Made by a program: the position numbers and the translations under genes. Source: Myxococcales bacterium (lineage in GTDB: Bacteria > Myxococcota_A > Polyangia > Polyangiales > Houyiibacteriaceae). Taken from it: a stretch of DNA of 64,000 nt. The notes beneath the pieces are model-generated. The model made no database searches. It was not told the DNA's origin and saw nothing but the letters and a program-made list of their open reading frames with translations. Shown piece after piece: positions 16,169 to 24,788 of the stretch. Position 1 is the first letter of the stretch. Each line of letters begins with the position of its first letter. The DNA lies in the NCBI GenBank assembly GCA_029861865.1, contig JAOTYL010000006.1, positions 124,001 to 188,000 on the forward strand. The letters are read 5' to 3'.

Positions 16169-17701
16169 ATGGACGGGTTTTGGATCGTCCTCCTCACCGT
16201 CCTCGCAATCCTCGGAGCGCCGTTGTTCGCGATCTTTGGCGCTGCATCGATGCTGCTTTTCGGGGCGCTTCCGGACACCAGCATCACTGGAACCGCAAAC
16301 GACGTCTTCAGCGAGAAGTTCGCCGACTCCCCGCTGCTGGTCACCATTCCGTTGTTCACCTTTGCCGGTTATCTCATGGCGGAGAGCGGGACACCACAGC
16401 GCCTTGTGAAGCTGTCACGCGCCTGGCTTGGGTGGATGCCCGGTGGCTTGGCCATGGTGTGCCTGGTCGCGTCGGCCTTCTTCACGACCTTCACCGGTGG
16501 CAGCGGAATTACCATCGTCGCGATCGGCGGCCTGCTCTACCCGGCGCTACTGGCTGACAAGTACAAAGAGAACTTCTCGCTCGGCTTGGTCACGACTGGC
16601 GGCTCACTGGGGCTCCTGTTCCCCCCGAGCGTCCCGATGATCCTCTACGGCGTCGTCGCCGGCGTCATGATCGAGAAGCTCTTCTTAGCCGGGATGATCC
16701 CAGGGGTCATTAGCGTCGCAGCGCTCGGGATCTACAGCGCGATCACCGGCGTCAAACAGAAGATGCCCCGGACGAGGTTCGATCGGAAAGAGGCGCTGTC
16801 GTCTTTTTGGGAGGCGAAGTGGGAGGTGGCGCTCCCAGTGGGTCTTCTCGGTGGGATGTACACCGGCCTGCTTCGGATTCACGAGGCTGCGGCGTTTACC
16901 GCAATTTACACACTGATCATCGAGGTGTTTATCTACCGCGATGTGAGCTTCCGAAGAGATCTTCCGCGAATCATCAGAGAAGCGATGACTCTCGTGGGCG
17001 CGATCCTCATCATTCTATCGACCGCGATCGGCTTCACAGCGTTCTTGATTCAAGCACGTGTGCCCATGCAGATCCTCGACGGGATGCAGGGCTTCATCAC
17101 TTCGCAACTGATGTTCCTGATCGCCCTCAACTTCTTCTTGATCGGCGTCGGGATGTTGATGGACATCTTCTCGGCGATCGTGGTCGTGGTGCCGCTGATC
17201 GTCCCGATCGCGCTGAGCTTCGGCGTGGACCCCTACCATCTCGGCGTGATCTTCCTGCTCAACCTCGAGATCGGCTACTTGACTCCACCGGTCGGCTTGA
17301 ATCTTTTCATCTCGAGCTTTCGATTCAACAAGCCCATTACTCAGCTCTACAGATCGGTATTGCCCTTCATCGGCTTGCTCGCCATCGCGCTGATCATCGT
17401 CACCTACATCCCATCGCTCTCGACCTGGCTTCCGAGCTTGATCGAAGACCAATCGGTGAGCCTCGATAGCCCAGGCGATGACGAGGACGACGTTGGTTTC
17501 GACCTCAACGCGCTCGAGGAAGCCGGCGACGACTTCGACCTCGACGACCTCGACGGCGACGAAGACGAGCTGGACCTAGACGCGCTCGAAGACGACGACG
17601 AGGCACTAGACCTCGACGCGCTCGAAGAGGAGGGCGGAGCGCTAGACTTGGACGCGCTCGAGGAAGACCCAGACCCAGACCCCGACCCCCAAACCCAATA
17701 A
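16169..17701 (+). CDS. dctM: TRAP transporter large permease with acidic C-terminal repeat tail
   Basis: 510 residues. The first about 430 form the multi-pass DctM membrane domain with typical motifs (LFTFAGYLMAESGTPQRLV, TGGSLGLLFPPSVPMILYG, NLEIGYLTPPVGLNLFISSF). It drives solute uptake together with DctQ and DctP using an ion gradient. The unusual part is residues about 430-510: a strongly acidic tail with four LDLDALEE-type repeats and a final DPDPDP run, absent from ordinary DctM. The DNA of the tail is itself repetitive. The stop codon abuts a palindromic terminator-like repeat. Confidence 0.92.
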   Translation: MDGFWIVLLTVLAILGAPLFAIFGAASMLLFGALPDTSITGTANDVFSEKFADSPLLVTIPLFTFAGYLMAESGTPQRLVKLSRAWLGWMPGGLAMVCLVASAFFTTFTGGSGITIVAIGGLLYPALLADKYKENFSLGLVTTGGSLGLLFPPSVPMILYGVVAGVMIEKLFLAGMIPGVISVAALGIYSAITGVKQKMPRTRFDRKEALSSFWEAKWEVALPVGLLGGMYTGLLRIHEAAAFTAIYTLIIEVFIYRDVSFRRDLPRIIREAMTLVGAILIILSTAIGFTAFLIQARVPMQILDGMQGFITSQLMFLIALNFFLIGVGMLMDIFSAIVVVVPLIVPIALSFGVDPYHLGVIFLLNLEIGYLTPPVGLNLFISSFRFNKPITQLYRSVLPFIGLLAIALIIVTYIPSLSTWLPSLIEDQSVSLDSPGDDEDDVGFDLNALEEAGDDFDLDDLDGDEDELDLDALEDDDEALDLDALEEEGGALDLDALEEDPDPDPDPQTQ

Positions 17702-17720
17702 AGGGGACAGTCCCCTTTTT
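17701..17720. terminator. Palindromic terminator between dctM and exbD (repeat copy 2)
   Basis: AAGGGGAC, A, GTCCCCTT (17701-17717) followed by T (to 17720) forms a stable hairpin with a T-run on the plus strand and an A-run before it. It lies between the convergent dctM and minus-strand exbD, so it can end transcription from either side. Same core as 4946-4962 and 28451-28465. Confidence 0.7.
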
Positions 17721-18324
17721 ACTCGCTCTTTTTGTTGACGACGAAGCGGAGGTTTTTGAACTCGGTTTGGCCGAGGGTGTAGATCACTTCGGAAAGCGTT
17801 CGGTACGGGGTGCGTTTGTCGGCGATGATCTGAACGTTCCCGACAAAAGGCTGGTTCGCGAACCGTTGGGCGGTGCGCTTTTTGCGGTCTCGGATCTCAC
17901 TGAGCCTCTTGTAGAGAGGGGTGATCAGGAACCCGCTGCTGCCACCTTGCTTGAGGCTCGGGTCGACGATCCCGTTTCGAAGCTCCAGGACCGACTTACC
18001 GTCGACGGCCACCTCGCTCCGCGAGATCTGCACCCCGAGGGCGTCACTCAGCTCGACCTTGGAGGTGGAGTAGGGGATCCGAAGCTCGCTGCTCTCTTGG
18101 ACGGCCGCTGCCGTAGACGTGGCGAACATCGCCATCATGTAGACGAGCAGAATCGTGAGCATGTCCATCATCGGATAGATGTTCAGTCCAAAGTGCTCTG
18201 GCTCGGCCCGACGACGGAGCTTGGCCCGGATTACACGGTTCACGTAAGCCATCGACACCGGCTTTTCTTCCACCGGCGGTGCCAAGGAGTTTCGCGTCGG
18301 CGTCCTGCCTTCGTTAGTCGTCAT
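17719..18324 (-). CDS. ExbD/TolR-family protein (module 1, second copy)
   Basis: 201 residues. One transmembrane helix (about residues 47-72) with the conserved Asp of the proton path (NIYPMMDMLTILLVYMM), then a periplasmic domain ending in ADKRTPYRTLSEVIYTLGQTEF, the ExbD peptide-binding fold. It overlaps the preceding exbD by four bases, so the two are co-translated. TolR/ExbD proteins work with TolQ/ExbB to turn proton flow into motion across the periplasm; the target here is unknown. Confidence 0.85.
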   Translation of the reverse strand: MTTNEGRTPTRNSLAPPVEEKPVSMAYVNRVIRAKLRRRAEPEHFGLNIYPMMDMLTILLVYMMAMFATSTAAAVQESSELRIPYSTSKVELSDALGVQISRSEVAVDGKSVLELRNGIVDPSLKQGGSSGFLITPLYKRLSEIRDRKKRTAQRFANQPFVGNVQIIADKRTPYRTLSEVIYTLGQTEFKNLRFVVNKKSE

Positions 18325-18881
18325 CGAATCCCCGCCGAGAGCAAGACGTCGGGAAAGAGCACCTGGTCTTCATCGCCGCGCACCGCATCCATCGCTGCGA
18401 CCAAGTGCTCGTAGGGCACCTCCGGGTCGGCGCTCAGGGTTACACGCGTCTCATCCTCGAACTGCTGCTTGACCCTCGTCACGCAGGTCGTGAGCCCCGT
18501 CCAATCCTGCTCCCCGTTCATCCTGGCTGGGACGGTGAGCACTTTTCCAGGGGCCGTCGTGGCGCATCCGCGGGCCAGCTTGCCGCCCGAGCCGGACACG
18601 ATGACACCAGCGCTCGTCACCGTGACATTGAGGTTCAGGGCCTCGTCCTGCGCGGCTCGGCTTCCGATGCCGCCCTTGCGGTACTGAGGCAGAGCAGCCT
18701 CGACCTGCGAGAAGAACGCGATCGTGGTCAGGCTCATCAGCAGGAACATGATGATGTTCACCACGATGTCCAAGAACGGGACGATATTCAGCTCTTCGCT
18801 GACCTCGGAGGGATCCGCGTCGGGAATGTTGACGCGCTTTCGAACGTAGGCGCGTTGGCGTGGCGTGAGTCGTGCGGGCAT
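18321..18881 (-). CDS. ExbD/TolR-family protein (module 1, first copy)
   Basis: 186 residues. Cytoplasmic N-terminus, then a helix with the key Asp (LNIVPFLDIVVNIIMFLLMSL). The periplasmic part has two cysteines (ARGCATT and LTTCVTRV) that could form a disulfide, and ends with PYEHLVAAMDAVRGDEDQVLFPDVLLS, the ExbD core. It lies 12 bases after the exbB gene (18894) and overlaps the next exbD by four bases. Confidence 0.85.
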   Translation of the reverse strand: MPARLTPRQRAYVRKRVNIPDADPSEVSEELNIVPFLDIVVNIIMFLLMSLTTIAFFSQVEAALPQYRKGGIGSRAAQDEALNLNVTVTSAGVIVSGSGGKLARGCATTAPGKVLTVPARMNGEQDWTGLTTCVTRVKQQFEDETRVTLSADPEVPYEHLVAAMDAVRGDEDQVLFPDVLLSAGIR

Positions 18882-18893
18882 CTTCGGCCCCGA

Positions 18894-19526
18894 TCAACCG
18901 CCCTGGCGACGCAGTGTGAGAAGGTTCTCGAGCTGCATCGTGACCTTTTCCATCTCGTGCTTGTGCCGCTTGGTGAGTCCATGCAGCACGAGGTGGGCGA
19001 TCATGAAGATCACGGCGATCAATAGGCCGAGGAAGGTGTTCCACATCGCCTCGGCGATACCCGCGGACAGAAGCGCCGTCTTCTGAGAAGGGTCGTCGAT
19101 CGTGCCGACCGCCTTGAACGCGCGAATCAAACCACTGATGGTCCCGAGCAGACCGATCAAGGTCGCGATGTTGGCCAGAGTCCAAAGCGAGCCAGTGCGC
19201 TTTTCGAGCGCGGGGATCACCTCGGACATCTTTTCCTCCATGGAGGCGATGACCGCTTCTTCCCCGCGATTGACCTGTGTGAGCCCGGACTTGACGACTT
19301 CGAGCAGTGGGATGGCCTTGGCCTCGCACTGGCGTATCGCGCGATCGATGTTCCCGGCCTGCACGAGCTTGCGAATTCGATTCATGAATTCGGGCGCATC
19401 GACGCTGTAGTTCATCCGGATATACCAGGCGCGGTCGATGATGACGCCGACGCCAAAAGCCAAAACCCCGAGATTGATGAACGAAAACGGAGCACCTTCG
19501 ACTAGTGCCTCCCAGATTTCATGCAT
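18894..19526 (-). CDS. ExbB/TolQ/MotA-family proton channel protein (module 1)
   Basis: 210 residues with three hydrophobic segments (about 15-33, 120-140, 165-190) and the MotA/TolQ core LANIATLIGLLGTISGLIRAFKAVG. It is first in a three-gene operon exbB-exbD-exbD, the arrangement of the Myxococcus AglR-AglQ-AglS gliding motor (one TolQ, two TolR). Equivalence to AglR is an inference from organisation, not shown by sequence. Confidence 0.88.
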   Translation of the reverse strand: MHEIWEALVEGAPFSFINLGVLAFGVGVIIDRAWYIRMNYSVDAPEFMNRIRKLVQAGNIDRAIRQCEAKAIPLLEVVKSGLTQVNRGEEAVIASMEEKMSEVIPALEKRTGSLWTLANIATLIGLLGTISGLIRAFKAVGTIDDPSQKTALLSAGIAEAMWNTFLGLLIAVIFMIAHLVLHGLTKRHKHEMEKVTMQLENLLTLRRQGG

Positions 19527-19955
19527 GCTTGCGGCTCCCTCCAGCTCGCCCGAGATCTCGGCGAGTCACCCCGATTTTTCGCTCCCCTTCAGTCGTGCTG
19601 GAATTCGGACCCATGCGCTGGAATCCATTGAAATCATTACGACTGTCGGGGCAGACCCCTTGTGGACGGGGACGCTACCCCACGCCCCTCAGCGTTGTCA
19701 ACGCGACTACAGCTTTTTCCGTTCTTCTCACCCAAGCTCGCAGCCCGGCGGGTTTCTAAGGAGTTGAACGAGGCACGATATTGACTTGCTGGATCCAACC
19801 GTTATCATCCCTATGTAGTAAGCAAACCACGGGAATGCTTACTGTTCTGGGGGGAACAGCGAGTTTTAGACAGAAGACAGTGATGGGGATTGCACCGTAC
19901 TCACTCGGGGTCCGGATAACACTGTCAAAGTAAAGTTCGCAGGAGGCAGTACAAA
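19527..19955. other. 429-base divergent intergenic region between two ExbB/ExbD modules
   Basis: No gene is supported here. It must hold promoters for both divergent operons. A good plus-strand promoter is at 19781-19808. The stretch 19660-19700 is C-rich (GGACGGGGACGCTACCCCACGCCCC), and the last 140 bases may be a long 5' leader for the exbB gene at 19956. I found no clear terminator or repeat. Confidence 0.6.
19781..19808 (+). promoter_or_regulatory. Candidate sigma-70 promoter for module 2 exbB
   Basis: TTGACT (19781-19786), 16 bases, TATCAT (19803-19808). It would give a leader of about 140 bases before the ATG at 19956, which has a good GCAGGAGGC ribosome site. Confidence 0.45.
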
Positions 19956-20606
19956 ATGGCCAAGTTGGCGTATCACTTTGAAGCGGGCGGATGGGCGATG
20001 TGGCTGATCCTCATTTGTCTCGTGGTTGCGATCGGCTTCACCGTCGAACGCGCGATGTACCTCTACAAGTCGTCGATCGATAAAGACGAGTTCATCGCCA
20101 AGATGCAGAAGTGCATCACCGCCGGAGATGTGGCGGGGGCGATCAAGGTCTGTTCGGCGGAGCACAACCCGCTCGCTCGGATCGTCAAGCAGGGTTTGCT
20201 GAAAGTGAACCGGCCGGATGCCGAGGTTCAAGCGGCCATGGATGAAGCTGCCCTCAAAGAGCTCCCGCAGATCGAGCGTCGTACGCCGTATCTCGGTCTG
20301 CTCGCAAACGTCGGTATGCTTTTTGGTCTGTTCGGAACGGTTGTGGGTCTGATCACGGCGTTCGGCGAGGTGGCCAAGGCTGATGCAGCCAGCAAGGCGA
20401 CCGGCCTCGCAAAGGGCATCGAGGAAGCCATGAACTGTACCGCGTTTGGTCTCATCACGGCGGTCTTCGCGCTCTTGATGCTCGGCATCCTGAACGGCAG
20501 AACGCAGAAGATCATCGATGACATCAATGCGGCGACCGTACAGGTCTTGAACCTGGTGGTCGGCAACCGCTCCAAGGTCGATCTTCAAAACATGCCGGCC
20601 GAGTAG
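19956..20606 (+). CDS. ExbB/TolQ/MotA-family proton channel protein (module 2)
   Basis: 216 residues, three hydrophobic segments (about 10-30, 112-132, 155-178), and the core LLANVGMLFGLFGTVVGLITAFGEVA. The N-terminus (FEAGGWAMWLILICLVVAIGFTVERAMYLY) is typical of ExbB. It leads a four-gene set exbB-exbD-exbD plus a membrane-anchored protein, and is transcribed away from module 1. Confidence 0.92.
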   Translation: MAKLAYHFEAGGWAMWLILICLVVAIGFTVERAMYLYKSSIDKDEFIAKMQKCITAGDVAGAIKVCSAEHNPLARIVKQGLLKVNRPDAEVQAAMDEAALKELPQIERRTPYLGLLANVGMLFGLFGTVVGLITAFGEVAKADAASKATGLAKGIEEAMNCTAFGLITAVFALLMLGILNGRTQKIIDDINAATVQVLNLVVGNRSKVDLQNMPAE

Positions 20607-20624
20607 CGGCGAAAGGGCGTCCAA

Positions 20625-21116
20625 GTGGCATCGATCGAAACAGGCGGGGGCGGCTCTGGGAAGAAACCGGTCAATCAGGAAATCCCCCTGATTCCGTTTA
20701 TCGACCTCCTGCTTTGCTGCGTGATGTTCTTGTTGGCGACGGCGGTTTGGAACCAGCTGGCCGCGATGAACGCCAATCAGCAAGTCCCAGGGCAGGCCTC
20801 GACCGAGGATGCTCCACCCGAAGACGAACAAGTGAAGCTCATCCTACAGGTGCGGAACTCCGGCTATGTGCTCGGGTCCTCGGCTGGGGAGAGTATCGAC
20901 ATCAAGAAGCGGGTCGTGGCTGAGCAACGCGAGTTCGATGTCGACGAGCTCGAAGCCAAGCTGGCGCAGTGGAAACAAGCTTGGGACAAGCGCGAGGACT
21001 TGATCGTCGCGCCGGAGGATGGCGTTCGGTACGAGGACGTGATCGTGGCAATGGATGTGGCGTCAGCGGCGGGGTTCACAACCTTGTCGATGGCCGACGG
21101 AGCAGCGTTCCTGTAA
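20625..21116 (+). CDS. ExbD/TolR-family protein (module 2, first copy)
   Basis: 163 residues from a GTG at 20625 (ribosome site GAAAGGGCG). A single helix carries the conserved Asp (EIPLIPFIDLLLCCVMFLLAT). The periplasmic part ends PEDGVRYEDVIVAMDVASAAGF, the ExbD signature. It is 18 bases after exbB and 13 bases before the second exbD. Confidence 0.88.
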   Translation: MASIETGGGGSGKKPVNQEIPLIPFIDLLLCCVMFLLATAVWNQLAAMNANQQVPGQASTEDAPPEDEQVKLILQVRNSGYVLGSSAGESIDIKKRVVAEQREFDVDELEAKLAQWKQAWDKREDLIVAPEDGVRYEDVIVAMDVASAAGFTTLSMADGAAFL

Positions 21117-21129
21117 GGGGGGAAGAGCC

Positions 21130-21666
21130 ATGGCAATCAAACGGCCACAACCAGAGCTGCTCCACCACATTCCGCTGAGGTTCGTTCGTAACCGCGTTGC
21201 CGGTCACGGGCGAAAGGCGGTCGACCATCAGATCCCGCTGATTCCGTTCATCGACTTCTTGATCGTTCTCGTGATCTTCTTGCTGATGTCCTTCTCGGCA
21301 TCCGGCGAGCTGATCGCCCAACAGCCGACGATCACAATGCCTGCGGCCTCGAACACCGAGCAGATCGAGATCTCGCCGGTCGTGGCGGTCGACGAGCGCG
21401 TGATCACACTCGACGGCACGCGGGTTGCCGACACTCAGACATTGGGTGCGACGGCTCAGGTCGATCGCATCGAGCCGCTCATTCAGGGGCTCGAGGCCGA
21501 AAAGCGCAAGTGGGAGACCATCCATCCTTCGGAGCCGTTTGCAGGGCAGGTCATCGTCCAAGCGGATCGCAACATCGACTTCCGAGTCGTGAAGAAGGTG
21601 ATGTTCTCGGCTGCTGCTGCAGGCTACGGAAACGTCAGCTTCGCGGTCAATCAGCGCGAAAAGTAG
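21130..21666 (+). CDS. ExbD/TolR-family protein (module 2, second copy)
   Basis: 178 residues. The ATG at 21130 has a close GGGGGGAAGAG ribosome site; an upstream in-frame start at 21055 lies inside the preceding gene and is rejected. One helix with the key Asp (QIPLIPFIDFLIVLVIFLLM) and a C-terminal QADRNIDFRVVKKVMFSAAAAGYGN, which is the ExbD fold. The two ExbD copies differ in length and in the linker. Confidence 0.88.
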   Translation: MAIKRPQPELLHHIPLRFVRNRVAGHGRKAVDHQIPLIPFIDFLIVLVIFLLMSFSASGELIAQQPTITMPAASNTEQIEISPVVAVDERVITLDGTRVADTQTLGATAQVDRIEPLIQGLEAEKRKWETIHPSEPFAGQVIVQADRNIDFRVVKKVMFSAAAAGYGNVSFAVNQREK

Positions 21667-21679
21667 TACTGTTCTCACC

Positions 21680-22546
21680 ATGGAGCCTTCGGAGCTCACT
21701 CCTGCCGAGTTCGAAGGCGTTCGCAAGAACCGATACCGGCCCCCACTGCCATGGAAGCGCATCGGTTTGTTGCTCGCGTTTGTGGCGCTGGTCGTCGGTG
21801 GCTACTTTTGGCGACAAAAGGTTCGTGCCGACGAGCTCCGAGAGCGGATGTTCGCCCAGCACGCCAACCAGGTGGCTCCAACCCTCGACGCGCTCGAAGA
21901 AACCCGCATCGACCTTTTCCAAAAGGCGCTAGATGCGAAAGTCGGAGCCGCCAATCGACTGGTCGAAGCCGAGGTCCCGCTTTCGGCGCTCCACGATAAG
22001 AGGGTCATCTATCTGAAGGTGCTCGCAACCGACCTCGTCTCCGAAGAGGCGCTCCAAACCGCGATCGACGCGGGCGAGGAGGACGCGGTTGGCGCTTGTT
22101 TGGGCCTCGAGCTGATCGAGCTGTCAGCGCTTTCGGATGTGCCCGAGGTGCTGACTGCAAAATGGCTGGCCAGCGCCGAGGAAATCAACGACATGATGCG
22201 GCTCAGCGTTCGCGAAGAACAGCTCACCCGGGCGATCGAGCGAGAGCTTCCGGCGCTCGACGAGGTGGTACCCGCTGAGTACTTCCTACTGTTGGTCGTT
22301 CAGGGGCAGAGTCGCCTTCGGGACCCGGTCGATGTCTTTCTGTGGGATCTCGGCGAAGACCAGTTGCTGCTTCGATCACGAACCGAGAATCGCGGGAGGC
22401 TGATCACCGTGCTCAGTCGGATCGGACCGAAGACCGATGGAGCGCGCGGCAATGGCGATCCGATCGTCACGGCGGACTGCTCGATCGCGGCGCACATCAA
22501 GGCCCAGCTTGGAGAGCCGACGATGGACCTGGCATCGTCGGACTGA
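21680..22546 (+). CDS. Single-pass membrane protein of unknown function in ExbB/ExbD module 2
   Basis: 288 residues. An N-terminal cytoplasmic segment of about 25 residues, one hydrophobic helix (GLLLAFVALVVGGYFW, about 29-45), then a helical and mixed periplasmic domain. No known family is recognised. It starts 13 bases after the second exbD, so it is likely the fourth gene of the operon and perhaps the module's adaptor (inference). Its last 50 bases overlap the convergent gene 22497-24785. Confidence 0.55.
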   Translation: MEPSELTPAEFEGVRKNRYRPPLPWKRIGLLLAFVALVVGGYFWRQKVRADELRERMFAQHANQVAPTLDALEETRIDLFQKALDAKVGAANRLVEAEVPLSALHDKRVIYLKVLATDLVSEEALQTAIDAGEEDAVGACLGLELIELSALSDVPEVLTAKWLASAEEINDMMRLSVREEQLTRAIERELPALDEVVPAEYFLLLVVQGQSRLRDPVDVFLWDLGEDQLLLRSRTENRGRLITVLSRIGPKTDGARGNGDPIVTADCSIAAHIKAQLGEPTMDLASSD

Positions 22547-24785
22547 CCTGCCCGCTCTGAGCGTACTCGATCCGCTCTATCCAGCGCTGCGCATCGGCGG
22601 CTGCCGCCGGGCTGATCGACTTGCGCCGCTGCCAAGCCTCTCGCGACGCCTGATAGATGCCCTCGGCGAAATAGGCGACTCCGAGCATGCGTGCGAGCTC
22701 GCGCTCCAGACGTTCGGTCGGAACCCCGCGCGCTTCGGCTTCCTCGAGCAACGGAAGCGCCAAGTTGTATCGCCCCTGGAACAACAACTGCCTTCCCTCG
22801 AGATACTGCCCTAGGCCATCCGTTCTGACGTCGGCCAACGCCTGCGCGATGTGGACCGCGACCGGTGGCGACGGCGGCTCGATCAGCATCTCGTACACTA
22901 GCGCCTGCTCCTCCGCGGTTCCGGCAAGGGCGAGTTTCTTCACTTCGCTTTGCCTCGCAGGGCCGTCGGTCCGGGGAATCGAAAGAAGCTCGTCGTAGAG
23001 TGCGGCTGCCTCCTCGAGACCGCCGAGCGTCCAGCTCGCATCCGCGAATTGCTCGAGCGCCGTCGCCACGATTGGCTTCGGTGCATTCATCGCCGCGCGT
23101 AAGGCATCGAGCTCGATGCGCGCTTGTGCTTCATTGCCGGTTCTCGCCAGCGCGCCCACCAGGGCGGCGTGCGCTTGAGGGTCGTTAGCGTCCACGTCTA
23201 GAATCGCACGGCAGGTCTCGAGGGTGCGCGTGTCATCGCGCGCAGCAGCGTCGCCAGCCAGATCTGCTCGGAGCTTGGCCAAACGGTGCGGGCACACTGC
23301 GGTAAAAATACTCGGCTCCGCGAGGGCGACTTCGGCGATTCCACGCTCGTTATCGGTCACCTGCACCTTGGAAAGGTAGGCCCGCCACTCCGTTTCGAGG
23401 GTGTCGAGGTTGTCGATCGCGCCGCCGCGGTAATCACGCAGGAATGCGTCTGTGCCACGGGTCACGATCGAAAACCGCGCGAGCGAACCGGCAGCCATGT
23501 AGGCGCGCCTGGGCGGCAGTGCGCTGAATCGAAGACTCATCAAGCTGCGGGCCGGCGGCAGCTCATCGCGATCAAGCATGATCCGCGACCACTGATCGGG
23601 GTCCATGTCGTCGCGTAAGTCCCAGGCGAGCGCCACGGCTGCCCCTTCGGTGACGCCGGGGTTCGGGAGCAGGCCCCCGAAGCGCCCGGCGATCGAGAAT
23701 GGGCCGAGGGCCGCCTCTTTGAGCACGGCGTGGGCGACTTCGTGTCCGAGCACGGGGTGCGGCCAGCCACCAGCCTGCAGATAGACCTCGCTGCGCCAGG
23801 GCTTGGCGATAAGAGTTCGGCCCACGCCGATCAGCGCCTTCTTCTCGTCCCGATTTCGGAAGAAATATGCTGTCACCGGCTCCGTCGATTCGAGGCCGAG
23901 CAGATTCCGCGCGCGCGCGACCTGAAAGTCGCAGTCTTCTACCAGGCGCTTCGCGTTTGGTGGGGGCGTCTCTCGCGGCATGTGGACCACGCAGTGCCTT
24001 CCCGACTCGCGCTTGCCCAGCTGCTCGGAGAGATAGTCCGTAGTGATCCAGAATCCGAGGTGATCGCCGACCGCATAGGAGCCCGCCACGAGGCCCAGCA
24101 TGACGAGGCTCACGACGATGGCCCCCAGTCGGTAACGCCAGCCGCGTCCGAAATGGAGAAGCTCGGAGACACGGTCCCAGAGTGCGTCGAAGAGAAGCAC
24201 CAAGGCGGCGATCCCGACCAGGGTGACCCCTCTGTAGACGAGGTAGCGCTCTGGGATGGGAACGAAGTCATCGTAGATCGCGCCTGGGAAATATCCTGCG
24301 AATGCCCCGAAGAGATAAACCGTCGGTGTCGTGTAGAAGGCCCACAGGCCCCATAGAAGGCCGACAATGGGCAGCATGGCCGCCACCCATGGAGACCAAC
24401 GTGAGCTCGCCAACAGGGCGGCGGTCCAGACGCCGACGACCGCCGCCAGCGCGCAGCCGATCGCTGGGCCAAGGACCATGAAAGCCAAGCCCTCCCAAGG
24501 CGCACATTGTCGCACCCGGAGGGAGTTCAAAGCGAGAATCAACACGGGGATGGACCAAATGACGAGCCCTCCGCCTATCGCGCGAGACATCAGGTCGATG
24601 CCACGCACCGCGCCCTCTCGGCGCTGGTAGCTCGCTGCGGTGGCCGCGATCCAGGGTGGCAAGACGATGCCCAAGGCGAGCGCGCTTTCGACGCCATGGA
24701 TGCCGAGCAGTGGATTGAGGGCCAGCGCGGAGCCAGCCACGACTCCAACCAAAGCGGACAACCAAAACGTGAGTGATCGCGTCAC
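22497..24785 (-). CDS. Multi-pass membrane protein with gluzincin-like peptidase site and TPR-like C-terminus
   Basis: 762 residues from a GTG at 24785. Residues about 1-255 hold seven or more hydrophobic segments. Residues about 270-470 form an extracytoplasmic domain with the zinc motif GHEVAHAV (HExxH) and a downstream GVTEGAAVAL that supplies the third ligand, as in peptidase MA-like/gluzincin domains. The C-terminal 250 residues are alpha-helical repeats (TPR-like). The substrate is unknown. It begins four bases after the lon stop codon on the same strand and so may be cotranscribed with lon. Its 3' end overlaps the gene at 21680 by 50 bases. Confidence 0.6.
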   Translation of the reverse strand: MTRSLTFWLSALVGVVAGSALALNPLLGIHGVESALALGIVLPPWIAATAASYQRREGAVRGIDLMSRAIGGGLVIWSIPVLILALNSLRVRQCAPWEGLAFMVLGPAIGCALAAVVGVWTAALLASSRWSPWVAAMLPIVGLLWGLWAFYTTPTVYLFGAFAGYFPGAIYDDFVPIPERYLVYRGVTLVGIAALVLLFDALWDRVSELLHFGRGWRYRLGAIVVSLVMLGLVAGSYAVGDHLGFWITTDYLSEQLGKRESGRHCVVHMPRETPPPNAKRLVEDCDFQVARARNLLGLESTEPVTAYFFRNRDEKKALIGVGRTLIAKPWRSEVYLQAGGWPHPVLGHEVAHAVLKEAALGPFSIAGRFGGLLPNPGVTEGAAVALAWDLRDDMDPDQWSRIMLDRDELPPARSLMSLRFSALPPRRAYMAAGSLARFSIVTRGTDAFLRDYRGGAIDNLDTLETEWRAYLSKVQVTDNERGIAEVALAEPSIFTAVCPHRLAKLRADLAGDAAARDDTRTLETCRAILDVDANDPQAHAALVGALARTGNEAQARIELDALRAAMNAPKPIVATALEQFADASWTLGGLEEAAALYDELLSIPRTDGPARQSEVKKLALAGTAEEQALVYEMLIEPPSPPVAVHIAQALADVRTDGLGQYLEGRQLLFQGRYNLALPLLEEAEARGVPTERLERELARMLGVAYFAEGIYQASREAWQRRKSISPAAAADAQRWIERIEYAQSGQVSPTMPGPSSALQAGP

Positions 24786-24788
24786 GGA

